Source of the DNA: Actinosynnema pretiosum
Lineage (GTDB): Bacteria > Actinomycetota > Actinomycetes > Mycobacteriales > Pseudonocardiaceae
DNA: 64,000 bases
Assembly (NCBI RefSeq): GCF_024171695.1
Contig: NZ_JAMTCF010000010.1
Span: forward strand, 248,001-312,000
Direction of reading: 5' to 3'
Positions 34,779 through 46,025 of the stretch are shown one piece after another. Every line of letters starts with the position of its first letter. Positions within the stretch are counted from its first letter, which is position 1. The notes below the pieces were generated by a model. The model had not been told where the DNA came from. It saw only the letters and a program-made list of their open reading frames with translations, and ran no database searches. A program made the position numbers and the translations under genes.

Positions 34779-37700
34779 CGTCCATCGCCCGCCGCGTCCA
34801 CGACCGGGCTTCGAGCCGCCCGGACGCCGTCGCCGTGTCCGACGGCCACCGCCACCTGACCTACGCCGAGCTGGACGCGGGCGCCGCCGCCGTCGCGGAA
34901 ACCCTGTCGCGGCAAGGTGTTCGCCCCGGTGACGCGGTCGCCGTCGGGCTGCCGCGCTCGCTGGAGCTGGTGCAGGCCATGCTGGGCGTGCTGCGCCTGG
35001 GCGGGCAGGTCGTGCCGCTGGACCGGCAGAGCCCGCCCGCGCGCCGCGACGTCATCCTCGCCGACTCGGGCGCGGTCGCGGTGATCGAGGACGGGCTGCC
35101 GGAGCTGACGCCGGTCGAGGCAGGCCCCCCTGCGGAGCCCGCGCCCGCGTCGTTCCTCTTCTACACCTCCGGCACGACCGGGCGCCCCAAGGGCGTGGAG
35201 GTCCGCGACGCGGGCGTCCTGCGGCTCGCCGAACCCGGCTGGCTCGACCACGGCACGCGGTTCGCCTGCCTGGCCAACCCGGCCTTCGACGCGATCAGCT
35301 TCGAGGTGTGGGTACCGCTGCTGACCGGCGGCACGTGCGTGGTCCTCGACGAGGAGACCGTCCGCGACCCGCGCGCGTTCGCCGACGCGCTGGTCCGGGA
35401 GCGCGTCGACACGATGTTCGTGACCGCGACGCTGTTCAACGCGGTCGCCGAGACCGTGCCCGGCAGCTTCGCCACCGTGCGCCGGGTCGTCATCGGCGGT
35501 GAGCAGCTCAACGCCCCGCTGATCCGCCGCTGGTACCGGGACAACCCGGACTCGCCGACGCTGCTGCAGAACGGGTACGGCCCGACCGAGACGACGACGT
35601 TCGCGCTCAGCCACCCGATCCCGCGTGACTTCGACGCCGAGGTCGTGCCGATCGGCAGGCCGCTGCCCGGCACCGGTGCCGTCGCGGTGACGCCGGACGA
35701 GCGCGTGGCGGCCGAGGGCGAGGTCGCCGAGCTGCACCTGTCCGGGGCCGGGGTCGCCCTCGGCTACCGGGGCCTGCCCGAGGAGACCGGGCGGAGGTTC
35801 GTCCGCCTGCCGTGGCTGGACGGAGGCCGCGCCCGCTACTACCGCACGGGCGACCTGGTCCGCGTGCTGCCGGGCGGGGGCTTCGCCTACGTCGGGCGCA
35901 CCGACCGGCAGGTGAAGGTCCGGGGGTTCCGGATCGAGCCGGGCGAGCTGGAGCAGCGGCTCCTCGGCCACCCCGCGATCCGGCAGGCGCACGTGGCCGT
36001 GCGCCGCGCGGCCACCGCCGAGCTGCTCGCCTACGTCGTCGCGGACGAGCTGTCCTACGACGACTTCGAGGCGCACCTGGCCGGGGCCGTGCCCGACTAC
36101 ATGCGCCCGCACCACGTGTTCCGCCTCGGGGAGCTGCCCCGCAACGCGAACGGCAAGGTCGACGAGGCCGCGCTGCTGGCGGGCGGTTCCCCGGCGTGGC
36201 GGCCGGACACCGGCGGCGAGGCGACGGCGTGGGAGCGCGAGGTCCTCGGCGTGGTCGCGGGGATCCTCGACGTGCCGGACCTGCGTCCCGGTGACACCTG
36301 GCTGCGGTCCGGGGGCGACTCGCTCAAGGCGCTGCGGCTGCGCTTCGCGATCCGGGAGCGCTGGGGCGTCGACCTGGCGCCGTCGGTCGTGCAGCGCGGC
36401 GACCTCGCCGACCTCGCCGCGTCGATCTCGGCGGCGGGGCGCGCGGACTACCCGGAACCGGGCGCGCCGACCACCGCGACGACCGCGCCCGCCACCAGCG
36501 AGCAGCAGCGGCTCTGGTTGCTCCAGCGGCGGAACCCGGCGTCGACGGCCTACCACGTGCCGCTCGCGTTCCGGGTCACCGGAGACCCGGACCTCGCGGC
36601 GCTGCGCCGGGACGTGCGCAGCCTGGTCGAGCGGCACCCGGCGCTGCGCACCGCGTTCGAGGCGACCCCGGACGGGCTGCGGCAGGTGGAGGGGGCGGCC
36701 TACGACCCGTGGACCGAACCCGGCGGGGACTTCTTCACGGCGCCGTTCGACCTGGCATCGGGCAGGCTGCTGCGGGCCGCCTGGCGGCCGGACGGCACGT
36801 TCCTGCTGTGCCTGCACCACATCGCGGTCGACGGCTGGTCGCTCAACGTCCTGTTCCGGGAGCTGTCCGGCGCGCGGCCACGCCCCGGCGCGCGCACGCC
36901 GCTCGACTTCGCGGACTGGCAGGCCCGCTGGTTCGCCTCGCCCGGCTACCGCGCCCGGCTCACCGACCGCGCCGACGACGCCGAGCCGCTCGGCGAGGCG
37001 TCCCTGGCCGGAAGGCTGCACGTCACCCGCGTCGACCGCGAGCGCGTCGACGGGCAGGCCGCCGAGCTGGGGCTGACGCGGTTCCAGCTGCTGCTCGGCG
37101 TGTTCGCCAGGAGCCTGTGCGCGGTCACCGGGCGCACCCGGCCCCGGATCGCCGCACCGGTCGCGAACCGGCCGGTGCGGGAGTTCGAGGACGGCGTCGG
37201 CATGTTCGCCAACACCGTCCGGCTGCCGCTGTCGGTGGACCCGGACGAGGACCTGGCGGACCAGCTCCGCAGGCTCGGCGAGGCGGCGGGGGCGGCCCTG
37301 GACCACCAGGACGTCGCGTTCGCCGACCTCGACCCGGCGCACGCGGCCTTCGACTACCTGTTCGTCCTGGAGAACACCGACTTCGAGGCCCTGCGGCTGC
37401 CCGGCTGCTTGGTCAGTCCGCTGTGGATCGAGGCGGCCGAGGCCAAGTGCGCGCTCACGCTGTCGGTCGTGGAGCGGCCGGACGGCTTCGACTGCCTGTG
37501 GGAGTACGGCGAGGGGCACTTCACCGAAGCCGAGGCGGCGGCACTCGGCGAGGCCTTCGACCGCGCCCTGCGCGGCGACGCCCGGATGCCGGACCACCGC
37601 GACCACGGCCGGGGCGCGGAGGCCGACCTGGCGTGGGAGACCGTGGCCGAGGGCTTCGCGCGGCAGGTCGCGCGGACCCCGGACGCCCCGGCGCTGACCG

Positions 37701-40700
37701 GCGGGACCACGCTGACCTACGCGGAGCTGGACGCGCACGCGGCCCGGCTGGCGGCTGCCCTTCCCGCCGACGCCACCGACATCGCGCTGTACTTCCGGCC
37801 GTCCGCCGAGCACGTCGTCGCGCTGCTCGCGCTCGCGCGGCTGAACATCACCGCCGTGCCGCTCGATCCCGCCTACCCGCCCGCGCTGCTGCGGGAGATG
37901 CTCGACCGGGCCCGCCCGTCCTGCGTCCTGCTCGCTCCCGGCGAGGAGTTCGACACCGACGTCGAGCAGCGGACCGTGACGCTGACCGGCGGTCCGGCGC
38001 CGGACGTCCCGGCCCGGCACGTCGGACGGCCGCTCTACACGCTGTTCACCTCGGGCTCGACCGGGGCGCCCAAGGGCGTGCGCGTCCCGGACCGCACGCT
38101 GGCGAACCTGGTGCAGTGGCAGGACTTCCCGCCCGCCGCGACCCAGCAGTTCTCGATGCTGTCGTTCGACGTGTCGTTCCAGGAGGTCTTCACCACGCTC
38201 TGCGGCGGCGGGCGGCTGCACCTGGTCCGCCCGGAGTGGCGGCACGACGTCCCGGCGCTGCTGGCGCAGCTGGAGACCGCCGGGATCGAGCGGATCTTCC
38301 TGCCGTACGTGGCACTGCAGCTGCTCGCCGAGCACGGAACCCGGCTCGGGCGGCACCCCTCGCGGTTGCGGGACGTCATCACCGCCGGTGAGCAGCTCGT
38401 GTGCACGCCCGCGATCCGCCGCTGGTTCGCCGGGATGCCCGGCGCGCGCCTGCACAACCACTACGGCCCGACCGAGACCCACGTCGTCAGCGCGCTGACC
38501 CTGGACGGGGACCCGGCGCGCTGGCCGGAGCGCCCGGCGATCGGCCGCCCGGTGGCGAACGCGGTGCTGCGGGTGGCCGACGCCTCGGGCGCGCCGCTGC
38601 CGCCGGGGCAGGTGGGCGAGCTGCTCATCGGCGGTCTCGCGGCGAACCGCTGCTACCTCGGGGACGCGGCGCCGGAGAAGTTCGCCGAGCTGCCCGAGCT
38701 GCACTACCGCAGCGGCGACCTCGCGCACTTCGACCGCGCCGGGCTGCTGCACTTCGACGGCCGGGCCGACCGGCAGGTCAAGGTCAGCGGGCACCGCCTC
38801 GAACTCGGGCAGGTCGAGGCCGCGCTGCTGCGGCACCCCGACGTCGTCAACGCGGTGGTGCTGCCGCAGGGCGACCGGCTGGCCGCGTTCCTGGAGTGCC
38901 GCCGGACCCCGTCGGCGCGGGAGCTGGCGGACTTCCTCGTTCCGCTGCTGCCCCCGCACGCGCGGGTCGACCGCTTCCGCGTCGTCGAGGCCCTGCCGCG
39001 CACGCCGAGCGGGAAGCTGGACCGGGACGCCGCCCCGGACACCCCCGGCGCGGATCTGCACCGGCCGCAGGCCACGCGGTCGGTCGCGCCGTCGGGCGAG
39101 CTGGCCGCCCTGTTCGAGGAGGTGACCGGGGCGCCGATCGGGCCCGACGAGACGTTCTTCGCCGCAGGGGCCACGAGTCTTTCGCTGATGCGGTTCCACC
39201 TGCGCTGCGCGGAGGCCGGGTACCGCTTCACGGCGGCCGACCTCTTCGAGCACGTCACCCTCCGCGACCTGACCCGGCACCTGGAAGCGGGCCCGGCCAC
39301 GGCCGGGGTGTCCGAGGCAACCGCCGCCGACGAGCCGGTGGCGGTCATCGGCATGGCGGTGCGGCTGCCCGGCGCGCCGGACCTGGCGTCGTTCTGGGAC
39401 CTGGTCGTGTCGGGACGCCGGGGCGTCGAGGAGTTCCCGGCCGCCGAGGGCCTGGTCGGCGCGCGCAGCCTGCTGGACGATCCCCTGGCCTTCGACCCGG
39501 AGCACTTCGGCGTCAGCCACCGCGACGCGGCGCTGATGGACCCGCAGCAGCGGCAACTGCTGATGACCTGCGTCGAGGCCCTGGCCCACGCCGGGATCGC
39601 CCGGCCGGACCGGGTCGGGATCGTCGCGGGCTGCGGTGAGAGCACCTACTTCCAGGAGATGTTGCGCGAGGCCGACCCGGCCGCGCTGCCGGACGGCTTC
39701 CAGCTCGCGCTGCACCACGAGAAGGACTTCCTGGCCACCAAGGTCGCCTACCACCTGGACCTGACCGGTCCGGCGCTGACGACCCAGACGGCGTGCTCCA
39801 GCTCGCTGGTCGCCGTCCACCTGGCCGCCGGGATGCTGCGCGGCGGCGAGGCGGACGTGATGCTGGTGGGCGGGGTGCTCGTCGACCGCACCCTGGAGGG
39901 GGGCTACCGGTACCGGCCGCAGCACATCTTCTCCTCGGACGGGCACTGCCGCCCGTTCAGCGACGACGCGGACGGCACGGTCGGCGCGAGCGGCGTCGGC
40001 GTGGTGGTGCTGAAGCCGCTGTCGGCGGCCCGCCGCGACGGGGACGCCGTCTACTCGGTGCTCACGGGCTCGGCGCTGACCAACGACGGCGCGGTCAAGC
40101 AGGGCTACAGCGCGCCGTCCCCGGCCGGGCAGCGCGCGGCGATCCGGGCCGCGCTGCGCCGCGCCGGGCGCTCCGGCTCGGACGTCGGGTACGTGGAGGC
40201 GCACGGGACGGGCACCCGGCTGGGCGATCCGATCGAGGTCTCGGCGCTGCGCGAGGCCATGCCCGAGGCGACGGCGTGCGCGTTGTCGTCGGTGAAGAGC
40301 CAGCTCGGCCACCTGGGCGCGGCGGCCGGGGTGGTGGGCCTGATCCGCGCGACGCTGGCCGTCCACCACGGCGTGCTCCCGCCGACCGCGGACTTCCGGG
40401 CGCCGAACCCGGCGCTGGACCTGGGCCCGTTCCGGGTGCCGACGCGGGCCGAGCCGTGGCCCGCCGGACCGCGCGTCGCCGGGGTGAGCAGCTTCGGCAT
40501 CGGCGGCACCAACGCGCACGTGGTCGTGGAGTCCGCCCCCGCGCCGCCGCGCGAGCGCGCGGAACCCGTGCGCTGCCTGGTGCTCTCGGCCCGCAGCGCC
40601 GAGGCCCTGCGGCTGGAGGCGGTCAGGGTGGCCGACCACCTGTCCGCGCACCCGGAGTCCTTTGTGGACACCCTGCGGCACCTCCAGTCCGGCCGCCCGC

Positions 40701-43234
40701 ACGGCCGCTGGCGCCTGGCCGCCGCCGTCGAGGACGCAGCCGGGGCAGCCGCCTGGCTGCGCGCGGCCGAGCCGCAGGAGGCGCCGGTCCCGCCGCTGTC
40801 ACGTGATCCCCGGCCGTCGCCGGACAGCGGCGCCTCGCCCGCCGAGGTGGCGCGGGTGTGGCTGGGCGGCGGCGCGGTCGACTGGGGGCGCTCGGCCGCA
40901 CCCGCACCGTGGGACTTCCCGCCGCCCGCCTTCGTCACGCGGGACTTCGACTTCCCCAGGCGGGCCGCCGTCGCACGACTGCCCGAAGCCGAGTGGCTGA
41001 GGCAGCCGACGTGGGTGCGCCTGCGCCGGGCGGCGCGGGCGACCCGGACCGACCGCGTCCTGGTCATCGCGGGCGAGGGCCCGCTGACCGCGCCCGCGCT
41101 CGACGCGGCCTACCCGCGCGTCGTCCGGGTCCACGCCGCCGAGCGGTTCGCCCGCCTCGGTCCCGACGCGTTCGAGGCCGACCTCGCCGACACCGCCTCC
41201 CTCCGCCGGATCCTCGACTCCTTGCCCACAAAGGAGATCGACTGGCTCCACACCCCACCCCTGGGCATCACCGGCCCCCTCGGCGAAGCGTCGGTGCGCC
41301 ACGCGCGGTGGGCCTGCGTGGACACCCCGGCGGCCCTCCTGCGCGCCGCGCGCGGCCGTCCGCTCAGGACGTGGTGGGCCTCGGCGGGCGCGGCGCCCGC
41401 GAACACCGGCGTCACCCGCCCCGAGGCCGGGCTGCTCGCCGGGGTGAGCGCCGTCGGCCCGCAGGAGAGCGGGGTCCCCGGCCACTGGGTCGACCTCCCC
41501 GACCCGGACCTGGCACCCCTGGCCGACCTGCTCACCGGCCCCACCCCACCCCCGAGGGTCGCGCTGCGGGCCGGGTTCTGGTGGGCGGAGGGCGACGCGC
41601 CCGTCCAGGCGGGCGACCCCCTCGCGCCCGACGGCGTCCACCTCGTCCTCGGCGGCACCGGCGGCATCGGCGCCGCCGTCGCCGAGGAGCTGCTGACCCG
41701 CACCACCGGCCGGGTCGTCCTGCTGGCGCGCGCCCCCTTCCTGCCCGACGCGCTCACCCCGTGGGCGGACCGCGTCGACCTGCTCGCCGCCGACCTCACC
41801 ACCGTCACGCCCGACGCGATCCAGGGCCCCCTGGCCGGGATCGTCCACGCGGCGGGGAACCCGGACGGCGCCCTGATCGCCACCCGGGGCGAGGGGACGC
41901 AGGCCGTCAAGCTCGCGGGCGCGCTGCTCGTCGAGCGGCTCGTCGAACGCGACCGGCCCGCCTACGTCGCCTACTGCTCGTCGCTGTCGGCCCGGTTCGG
42001 CGGGGTCGGTCAGCTGGACTACGCCGCCGCCAACGGGTTCCTGGACGCGCTCGCCCACCACGACGGCCCGACCGCCCGCCTCTCGATCGCCTGGGACGTC
42101 TGGCGGGACACCGGCATGGCCGTCACCGCGCTGAAGTCCGACGCCCGCCACCAGGCGCACCTGGCGGTCGGCATGAGCGCCGAGGAGGGCCGCCGGACCT
42201 TCGCCCGCGCGCTGGGCGCGGGCCTGCCGCACCTGCTGGTCGCGACGACCGGTCTCGAACACGCCCGCGCGTTCCACGAGCGCGAGACCGCCCCGGTCGC
42301 CGCGACACCGGCCGGGGACGCCGAGGCGGAGCTGACCGAGGAGGTGCGCGCGCTCCTGGGCGTGGCCGAGCTGCGCCCGGACGTCCCGCTCCACGACCTG
42401 GGGGCCGACTCCCTGACCCTGCTGGAGGTCGTCGACTCGGCGAAGCGCCTCTTCGGCGTCGACCTCGACCTCGCCTGGCTCGGCCCCGAGGTGACGATGG
42501 CGGGCCTGCTCGCGAAGCTCGCCGGGGCGGGCGGCACCGGCGAGGTGGCCGTCCAGGTCTGGCGGGAGGGGTCGGGCCGCGAGGTGGTGTGCCTGGTGCA
42601 CCCGGTCGGCGGGGACGTGCACGCCTACCGGCCGCTCGTCGAGGCGCTGGACCCCGCGCTCGGCGTCTGCGTGATCGCCGACCCGGCGCTGGGCCTGCCG
42701 GAGCCGCCGGGGTGGTCCGTCGGGGAGCGCGCCCGCCGCTACCACGCGGCCCTGCGGGCGGCGCTACCCGGCCGCACCTGGCAGCTGGCCGGGTGGTCGT
42801 TCGGCGCCTGGGTGGCGACCGGCATGGCCGCCGAGGCCGAGGCGGCCGGACAGCCAGCGCGCGCACTGCACCTGATCGACCCGCCGCCGCCCGGCGCGAG
42901 CGCCGCGGACTACGGCGAGGCCCAGCTGGAGGCGGTGTTCCAGCGGGAACTGGGCACCTCGGGCGGCCTCGCGGGCGAGCACGCCCAGCGGCTCGCCCGC
43001 GCGTGCCGGGCCAACCTGCGCAGCATGGGCGGGCACCGGCTGCCGCGCCTGACCGCGACGCCCAGCCACGTCTGGCTCGCGGTCGAACCCGAGCCCGGCT
43101 CGCCGGTGGCCGACCGCGACGGCTGGCGCGCCCTGCTGCCCGAGCCGAGCCGCTGGCGCGAGATGCCCACCACCCACTACGGCGTCGTGCGCGCGCCGCA
43201 CGTCGCCGAGGTCGCCGCCGCCATCGGACTGTGA
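34775..43234 (+). CDS. Hybrid NRPS-PKS, A-T-C-A-T-KS-KR-T-TE, no AT domain
   Basis: 2819 residues. A1 (A3 motif [12 protein letters not shown] near 129), T1 (GGDSLK near 512), C (HHIAVDG near 681), A2 ([11 protein letters not shown] near 1090), T2 (GATSLS near 1466), KS (Cys in TACSSS near 1673, His in EAHGTGT near 1808 and GHLGAAAG near 1846), KR (LGGTGGIG near 2292, Tyr in DYAAAN near 2415), T3 (LGADSL near 2543) and TE (GWSFG near 2672). Between KS and KR there is only a linker of about 320 residues without GHSxG, so malonyl loading must be in trans. A1 code by eye D-A-F-F-V-G-G-T-F-K is close to Val/Ile codes; A2 D-V-Q-F-I-A-H-V-V-K is a proline code. Val/Ile-Pro extended and reduced by one ketide fits the detoxinine core of detoxins and rimosamides. 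Confidence 0.93.
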   Translation: MTSIARRVHDRASSRPDAVAVSDGHRHLTYAELDAGAAAVAETLSRQGVRPGDAVAVGLPRSLELVQAMLGVLRLGGQVVPLDRQSPPARRDVILADSGAVAVIEDGLPELTPVEAGPPAEPAPASFLFYTSGTTGRPKGVEVRDAGVLRLAEPGWLDHGTRFACLANPAFDAISFEVWVPLLTGGTCVVLDEETVRDPRAFADALVRERVDTMFVTATLFNAVAETVPGSFATVRRVVIGGEQLNAPLIRRWYRDNPDSPTLLQNGYGPTETTTFALSHPIPRDFDAEVVPIGRPLPGTGAVAVTPDERVAAEGEVAELHLSGAGVALGYRGLPEETGRRFVRLPWLDGGRARYYRTGDLVRVLPGGGFAYVGRTDRQVKVRGFRIEPGELEQRLLGHPAIRQAHVAVRRAATAELLAYVVADELSYDDFEAHLAGAVPDYMRPHHVFRLGELPRNANGKVDEAALLAGGSPAWRPDTGGEATAWEREVLGVVAGILDVPDLRPGDTWLRSGGDSLKALRLRFAIRERWGVDLAPSVVQRGDLADLAASISAAGRADYPEPGAPTTATTAPATSEQQRLWLLQRRNPASTAYHVPLAFRVTGDPDLAALRRDVRSLVERHPALRTAFEATPDGLRQVEGAAYDPWTEPGGDFFTAPFDLASGRLLRAAWRPDGTFLLCLHHIAVDGWSLNVLFRELSGARPRPGARTPLDFADWQARWFASPGYRARLTDRADDAEPLGEASLAGRLHVTRVDRERVDGQAAELGLTRFQLLLGVFARSLCAVTGRTRPRIAAPVANRPVREFEDGVGMFANTVRLPLSVDPDEDLADQLRRLGEAAGAALDHQDVAFADLDPAHAAFDYLFVLENTDFEALRLPGCLVSPLWIEAAEAKCALTLSVVERPDGFDCLWEYGEGHFTEAEAAALGEAFDRALRGDARMPDHRDHGRGAEADLAWETVAEGFARQVARTPDAPALTGGTTLTYAELDAHAARLAAALPADATDIALYFRPSAEHVVALLALARLNITAVPLDPAYPPALLREMLDRARPSCVLLAPGEEFDTDVEQRTVTLTGGPAPDVPARHVGRPLYTLFTSGSTGAPKGVRVPDRTLANLVQWQDFPPAATQQFSMLSFDVSFQEVFTTLCGGGRLHLVRPEWRHDVPALLAQLETAGIERIFLPYVALQLLAEHGTRLGRHPSRLRDVITAGEQLVCTPAIRRWFAGMPGARLHNHYGPTETHVVSALTLDGDPARWPERPAIGRPVANAVLRVADASGAPLPPGQVGELLIGGLAANRCYLGDAAPEKFAELPELHYRSGDLAHFDRAGLLHFDGRADRQVKVSGHRLELGQVEAALLRHPDVVNAVVLPQGDRLAAFLECRRTPSARELADFLVPLLPPHARVDRFRVVEALPRTPSGKLDRDAAPDTPGADLHRPQATRSVAPSGELAALFEEVTGAPIGPDETFFAAGATSLSLMRFHLRCAEAGYRFTAADLFEHVTLRDLTRHLEAGPATAGVSEATAADEPVAVIGMAVRLPGAPDLASFWDLVVSGRRGVEEFPAAEGLVGARSLLDDPLAFDPEHFGVSHRDAALMDPQQRQLLMTCVEALAHAGIARPDRVGIVAGCGESTYFQEMLREADPAALPDGFQLALHHEKDFLATKVAYHLDLTGPALTTQTACSSSLVAVHLAAGMLRGGEADVMLVGGVLVDRTLEGGYRYRPQHIFSSDGHCRPFSDDADGTVGASGVGVVVLKPLSAARRDGDAVYSVLTGSALTNDGAVKQGYSAPSPAGQRAAIRAALRRAGRSGSDVGYVEAHGTGTRLGDPIEVSALREAMPEATACALSSVKSQLGHLGAAAGVVGLIRATLAVHHGVLPPTADFRAPNPALDLGPFRVPTRAEPWPAGPRVAGVSSFGIGGTNAHVVVESAPAPPRERAEPVRCLVLSARSAEALRLEAVRVADHLSAHPESFVDTLRHLQSGRPHGRWRLAAAVEDAAGAAAWLRAAEPQEAPVPPLSRDPRPSPDSGASPAEVARVWLGGGAVDWGRSAAPAPWDFPPPAFVTRDFDFPRRAAVARLPEAEWLRQPTWVRLRRAARATRTDRVLVIAGEGPLTAPALDAAYPRVVRVHAAERFARLGPDAFEADLADTASLRRILDSLPTKEIDWLHTPPLGITGPLGEASVRHARWACVDTPAALLRAARGRPLRTWWASAGAAPANTGVTRPEAGLLAGVSAVGPQESGVPGHWVDLPDPDLAPLADLLTGPTPPPRVALRAGFWWAEGDAPVQAGDPLAPDGVHLVLGGTGGIGAAVAEELLTRTTGRVVLLARAPFLPDALTPWADRVDLLAADLTTVTPDAIQGPLAGIVHAAGNPDGALIATRGEGTQAVKLAGALLVERLVERDRPAYVAYCSSLSARFGGVGQLDYAAANGFLDALAHHDGPTARLSIAWDVWRDTGMAVTALKSDARHQAHLAVGMSAEEGRRTFARALGAGLPHLLVATTGLEHARAFHERETAPVAATPAGDAEAELTEEVRALLGVAELRPDVPLHDLGADSLTLLEVVDSAKRLFGVDLDLAWLGPEVTMAGLLAKLAGAGGTGEVAVQVWREGSGREVVCLVHPVGGDVHAYRPLVEALDPALGVCVIADPALGLPEPPGWSVGERARRYHAALRAALPGRTWQLAGWSFGAWVATGMAAEAEAAGQPARALHLIDPPPPGASAADYGEAQLEAVFQRELGTSGGLAGEHAQRLARACRANLRSMGGHRLPRLTATPSHVWLAVEPEPGSPVADRDGWRALLPEPSRWREMPTTHYGVVRAPHVAEVAAAIGL

Positions 43235-43256
43235 GACCCACGGGAAGAAGGAATCC

Positions 43257-44129
43257 ATGGAGCAGTACGAGCTCGACGCCGTCAAGCGGATCACCACCAG
43301 GCCGCCGCGCGACCACCGGACGCTGGCGGTGCGCGGCCTGACCCCGGTCATCGGCGCCGAGGTCACCGGCCTCGACCTGCGCCGGGAGCTGACCGGGGAG
43401 CAGCTCACCGAGCTGAGGACGGCGTTCCTGGACCACCACGTGCTGGTGTTCCGCGACCAGGACATCACGCCGGACGACCACCAGCGCCTGGCCGCGCACT
43501 TCGGCGAGCTGCGCCCGGTGAACCCGCCGCCCGAGCACGGCAACCCGTACATCCTGGAGGTCGCGACCTCCCCGGAGGCCGCCACCGTGTTCGGCAACGG
43601 CTGGCACGCCGACGGCACCGCCGACGCCGAGCCCTCGCTCGGCTCGATGCTGCACATCACGGAGATGCCCGCGCCGGGCAGCGGCGGTGACACGCTCTTC
43701 GCGAACATGCACCTCGCCTACGACATGCTCTCGCCGAAGGTGAAGGAGCTGCTGACCGGGCTGACCGCGATCCACGACGGCGCGCACGCCTTCCGGGGCC
43801 ACAAGATCCCCGAGGGCTACGAGCCTCCGGTCAGCGAGCACCCGGTCGTCGTGCGGCACCCGGAGACCGACCGTCCGCTGCTGTACGTCAACCCGGCCTA
43901 CACCTCGCGCATCCCCCAGCTGTCGGCCGACGAGAGCCAGGCCGTGCTCGACCTGCTGTTCTCGGTCGTGCCGAACCGGCCGATGCTGGCCTGCCGGGTG
44001 CGCTGGGAGCCGAACACCCTGGTGTTCTGGGACAACCGCTGCGTCCAGCACCACGCGGTCTACGACTACTACCCGCACACCCGCTTCGGCCACCGCGTCG
44101 CCATCAACGGCGGCCCGCTGAAAGGCTGA
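43257..44129 (+). CDS. TauD/TfdA-type Fe(II)/2-oxoglutarate dioxygenase
   Basis: 290 residues, ATG at 43257 after GAAGAAGGAATCC. The iron triad is His117 and Asp119 (GWHADGT) with the distal His265 (CVQHHAVYDY); Arg276 (TRFGHR) would bind 2-oxoglutarate. It follows the hybrid synthase by 22 bases. In detoxin/rimosamide clusters a TauD-type enzyme is the third core gene and is linked to hydroxylation of the proline-derived detoxinine unit, so the same reaction is expected here. Confidence 0.92.
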   Translation: MEQYELDAVKRITTRPPRDHRTLAVRGLTPVIGAEVTGLDLRRELTGEQLTELRTAFLDHHVLVFRDQDITPDDHQRLAAHFGELRPVNPPPEHGNPYILEVATSPEAATVFGNGWHADGTADAEPSLGSMLHITEMPAPGSGGDTLFANMHLAYDMLSPKVKELLTGLTAIHDGAHAFRGHKIPEGYEPPVSEHPVVVRHPETDRPLLYVNPAYTSRIPQLSADESQAVLDLLFSVVPNRPMLACRVRWEPNTLVFWDNRCVQHHAVYDYYPHTRFGHRVAINGGPLKG

Positions 44130-44130
44130 C

Positions 44131-45342
44131 ATGTCGCCCGAACCCGTGGTGGACGTCCGCGACCCCGCCGTCCTCGGCGACCCGATGGGCGGGTACGACC
44201 GCGTCCTCGCCGAGCGGCCGGTCTGCTGGGCCCGGTTGCCCGACGGCCAGGAGGGCTGGCTGGTGACCGGCAACGCCGAGGTCCGCGCCGTGCTGACGCA
44301 CCCGGCCGTGCGCAACGACCCCACCGGCCTGCCGGGGCGGGGCGCGCGGACCCAGGAGGAGGCGTTCCTCGCGCTGGGCACGCCCCCTGAGCACCTGCCG
44401 TACCTGCGGGCGAGCCTGCTGAGCCTGGACGGCGCCGAGCACGCGCGGCTGCGGCGCGGCATCGGCCACGCGTTCAGCGCGTCCCGCGTCCAGGCGCTGC
44501 GGCCGAGGGTGCAGGAGATCGTCGACGGGCTGCTCGACGGTCTCGGGCCCGCGCCCGTCGACCTGCTGGAGGAGTACGCCTACCCGCTGGCCATGGCCGT
44601 GGTGTGCGAGCTGGTCGGGGTGCCCGAGGCGGACTGGGCGCACTGGTACCGCTGGGGCAAGGTCCTGGTCGAGGGCGACCCGGCGCGGATCACGCCGACG
44701 CTGGGCGAGATGTTCGCCCACTGCCACGCGCTGGTCGACCGGCGCCGGGCCGAACCCCGCGCGGACCTGCTCAGCGAGGTCGTCGGCCGGGAGGACCTGA
44801 CCGACGTCGACGTCGTGGCGCTCGTGGTGTTCCTCGTGCTCGCCGGGCACGAGACCATGGCGCACCTGCTGTCCAACGCGGCGCTCGCGCTGATGCGCGA
44901 CCCCGCCCAGCGGGAGCTGCTGCGCGCGGAGCCGGGGCTGTGGCCCGCCGCGGTCCGCGAGCTGGTGCGCACCGACGGCCCGGTGCAGCTGGCGCGGTTG
45001 CGCTACGCCGCGACCGACTTCGAGGTGGGGGGCGTGCGGATCGGCGCCGGGGACGCGGTGCAGGCGGTGCTCGGGGCCGCCAACCGCGATCCGGCCCAGT
45101 TCGCCTGCCCGCGCCACGCCGACGTGCGCGGGCAGGCCGAGCGCGGCGGTCGCGACGGCGGCGTCGGGTTCGGCTGGGGGCCGCACTTCTGCCTCGGCGT
45201 CGCCCTGGCGAAGGTCGAGGCCGAGATCGCGCTGCGGAGCCTGTTCGACCGGTTCCCCTCGGTGGCGCCGGTCGGCGAACCGGCGTGGGTGCCGCTGCCA
45301 CGGGGGCGGCACCGGGTCGCGCTGGAGGTGGCGCTGCGATGA
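44131..45342 (+). CDS. Cytochrome P450
   Basis: 403 residues. I-helix LAGHETM near 250, K-helix ExxR in VRELVR near 284, and the heme-binding FGWGPHFCLG near 355 with Cys as thiolate ligand. One base separates it from the TauD stop and its own stop overlaps the nucleotidyltransferase start by four bases, so it is part of the operon. It lacks a membrane anchor, as usual for bacterial CYPs, and no ferredoxin is encoded in the operon. It likely hydroxylates the peptide product; some published detoxin-type clusters also carry P450 genes. Confidence 0.92.
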   Translation: MSPEPVVDVRDPAVLGDPMGGYDRVLAERPVCWARLPDGQEGWLVTGNAEVRAVLTHPAVRNDPTGLPGRGARTQEEAFLALGTPPEHLPYLRASLLSLDGAEHARLRRGIGHAFSASRVQALRPRVQEIVDGLLDGLGPAPVDLLEEYAYPLAMAVVCELVGVPEADWAHWYRWGKVLVEGDPARITPTLGEMFAHCHALVDRRRAEPRADLLSEVVGREDLTDVDVVALVVFLVLAGHETMAHLLSNAALALMRDPAQRELLRAEPGLWPAAVRELVRTDGPVQLARLRYAATDFEVGGVRIGAGDAVQAVLGAANRDPAQFACPRHADVRGQAERGGRDGGVGFGWGPHFCLGVALAKVEAEIALRSLFDRFPSVAPVGEPAWVPLPRGRHRVALEVALR

Positions 45343-46025
45343 GCGCGCCCGTTCCCGACGTCTCGGTCATCCTGCCCTGCGCCGGGCTCGGCACGCGGTT
45401 CGGGGCGCCGTACGCGAAGGAGCTGCACTGCCTGGCGCCGGGGGTCACCGTGCTCGACCGCAGCCTGGAGCCCGTGGTCGAGCTGGCCGAGGGCGGGGCG
45501 GCCGTGCGGGTGGTCGTCGTGTTCGGCCCGCACAAGCTGGACACGGTGAAGTACCTGGCGCGCTACGCCGGGACCCTCCAGCTGGTCTTCGTCTACCAGG
45601 ACGACGACGCCGAACCGGGGCTCGACGGGGCGATCCGCTGCGCGCTGCCGATGACGCGGGGGCCGGTGGCCCTCGTCCTGCCCGACATCGTCGTCAGCGA
45701 CGCGGGCAGCCTGCGGGAGGCCCTGCGGCTGGCGGGCGCGTCGGCCTGGGGCGTGGTGGCCGCGAAGGAGCGCGACCCCGTCGTCCTGCGGCAGATGGGC
45801 GCGCTCGCCGTGGACGGCGACGCGGGCGTGGTGACCGTCGAGGCCGCCGCGGAGAAGCCCGCCGATCCCTCGGGCTTCAACGCGCTCTGGGGCATCGTGG
45901 CGGTCACCGAGGAGCAGGCCCACCGGCTGCCGGACGTGGCGCGGCGAGACGCGGACAGCCCGCTGGCGGGGGCGCGCGCCCTCGTGGTGGAGCGGATCGT
46001 CAACTACAACACCACCGAGGGGTGA
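45339..46025 (+). CDS. Nucleotidyltransferase, sugar-1-phosphate NTP-transferase type
   Basis: 228 residues. The N-terminus VILPCAGLGTRFG with the downstream AKE is the nucleotide-binding signature (GxGTRxxxxxxK/PK-like) of GlmU/RmlA/UGPase-type proteins. VLPDIVV near 107 would hold the metal-binding Asp. It is shorter than RmlA and has no C-terminal beta-helix. Overlaps of four bases with both neighbours place it in the operon, where it could make the NDP-sugar used by the glycosyltransferase two genes downstream. No sugar-modifying dehydratase or epimerase is present, so an ordinary hexose is the simplest donor. Confidence 0.82.
   Translation: MSAPVPDVSVILPCAGLGTRFGAPYAKELHCLAPGVTVLDRSLEPVVELAEGGAAVRVVVVFGPHKLDTVKYLARYAGTLQLVFVYQDDDAEPGLDGAIRCALPMTRGPVALVLPDIVVSDAGSLREALRLAGASAWGVVAAKERDPVVLRQMGALAVDGDAGVVTVEAAAEKPADPSGFNALWGIVAVTEEQAHRLPDVARRDADSPLAGARALVVERIVNYNTTEG

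Noticed and set aside
34529-40702. 2057-codon minus-strand frame opposite the hybrid synthase
   Set aside because: The sense strand has a full set of A, T, C and KS motifs; the long antisense frame is due to GC codon bias.
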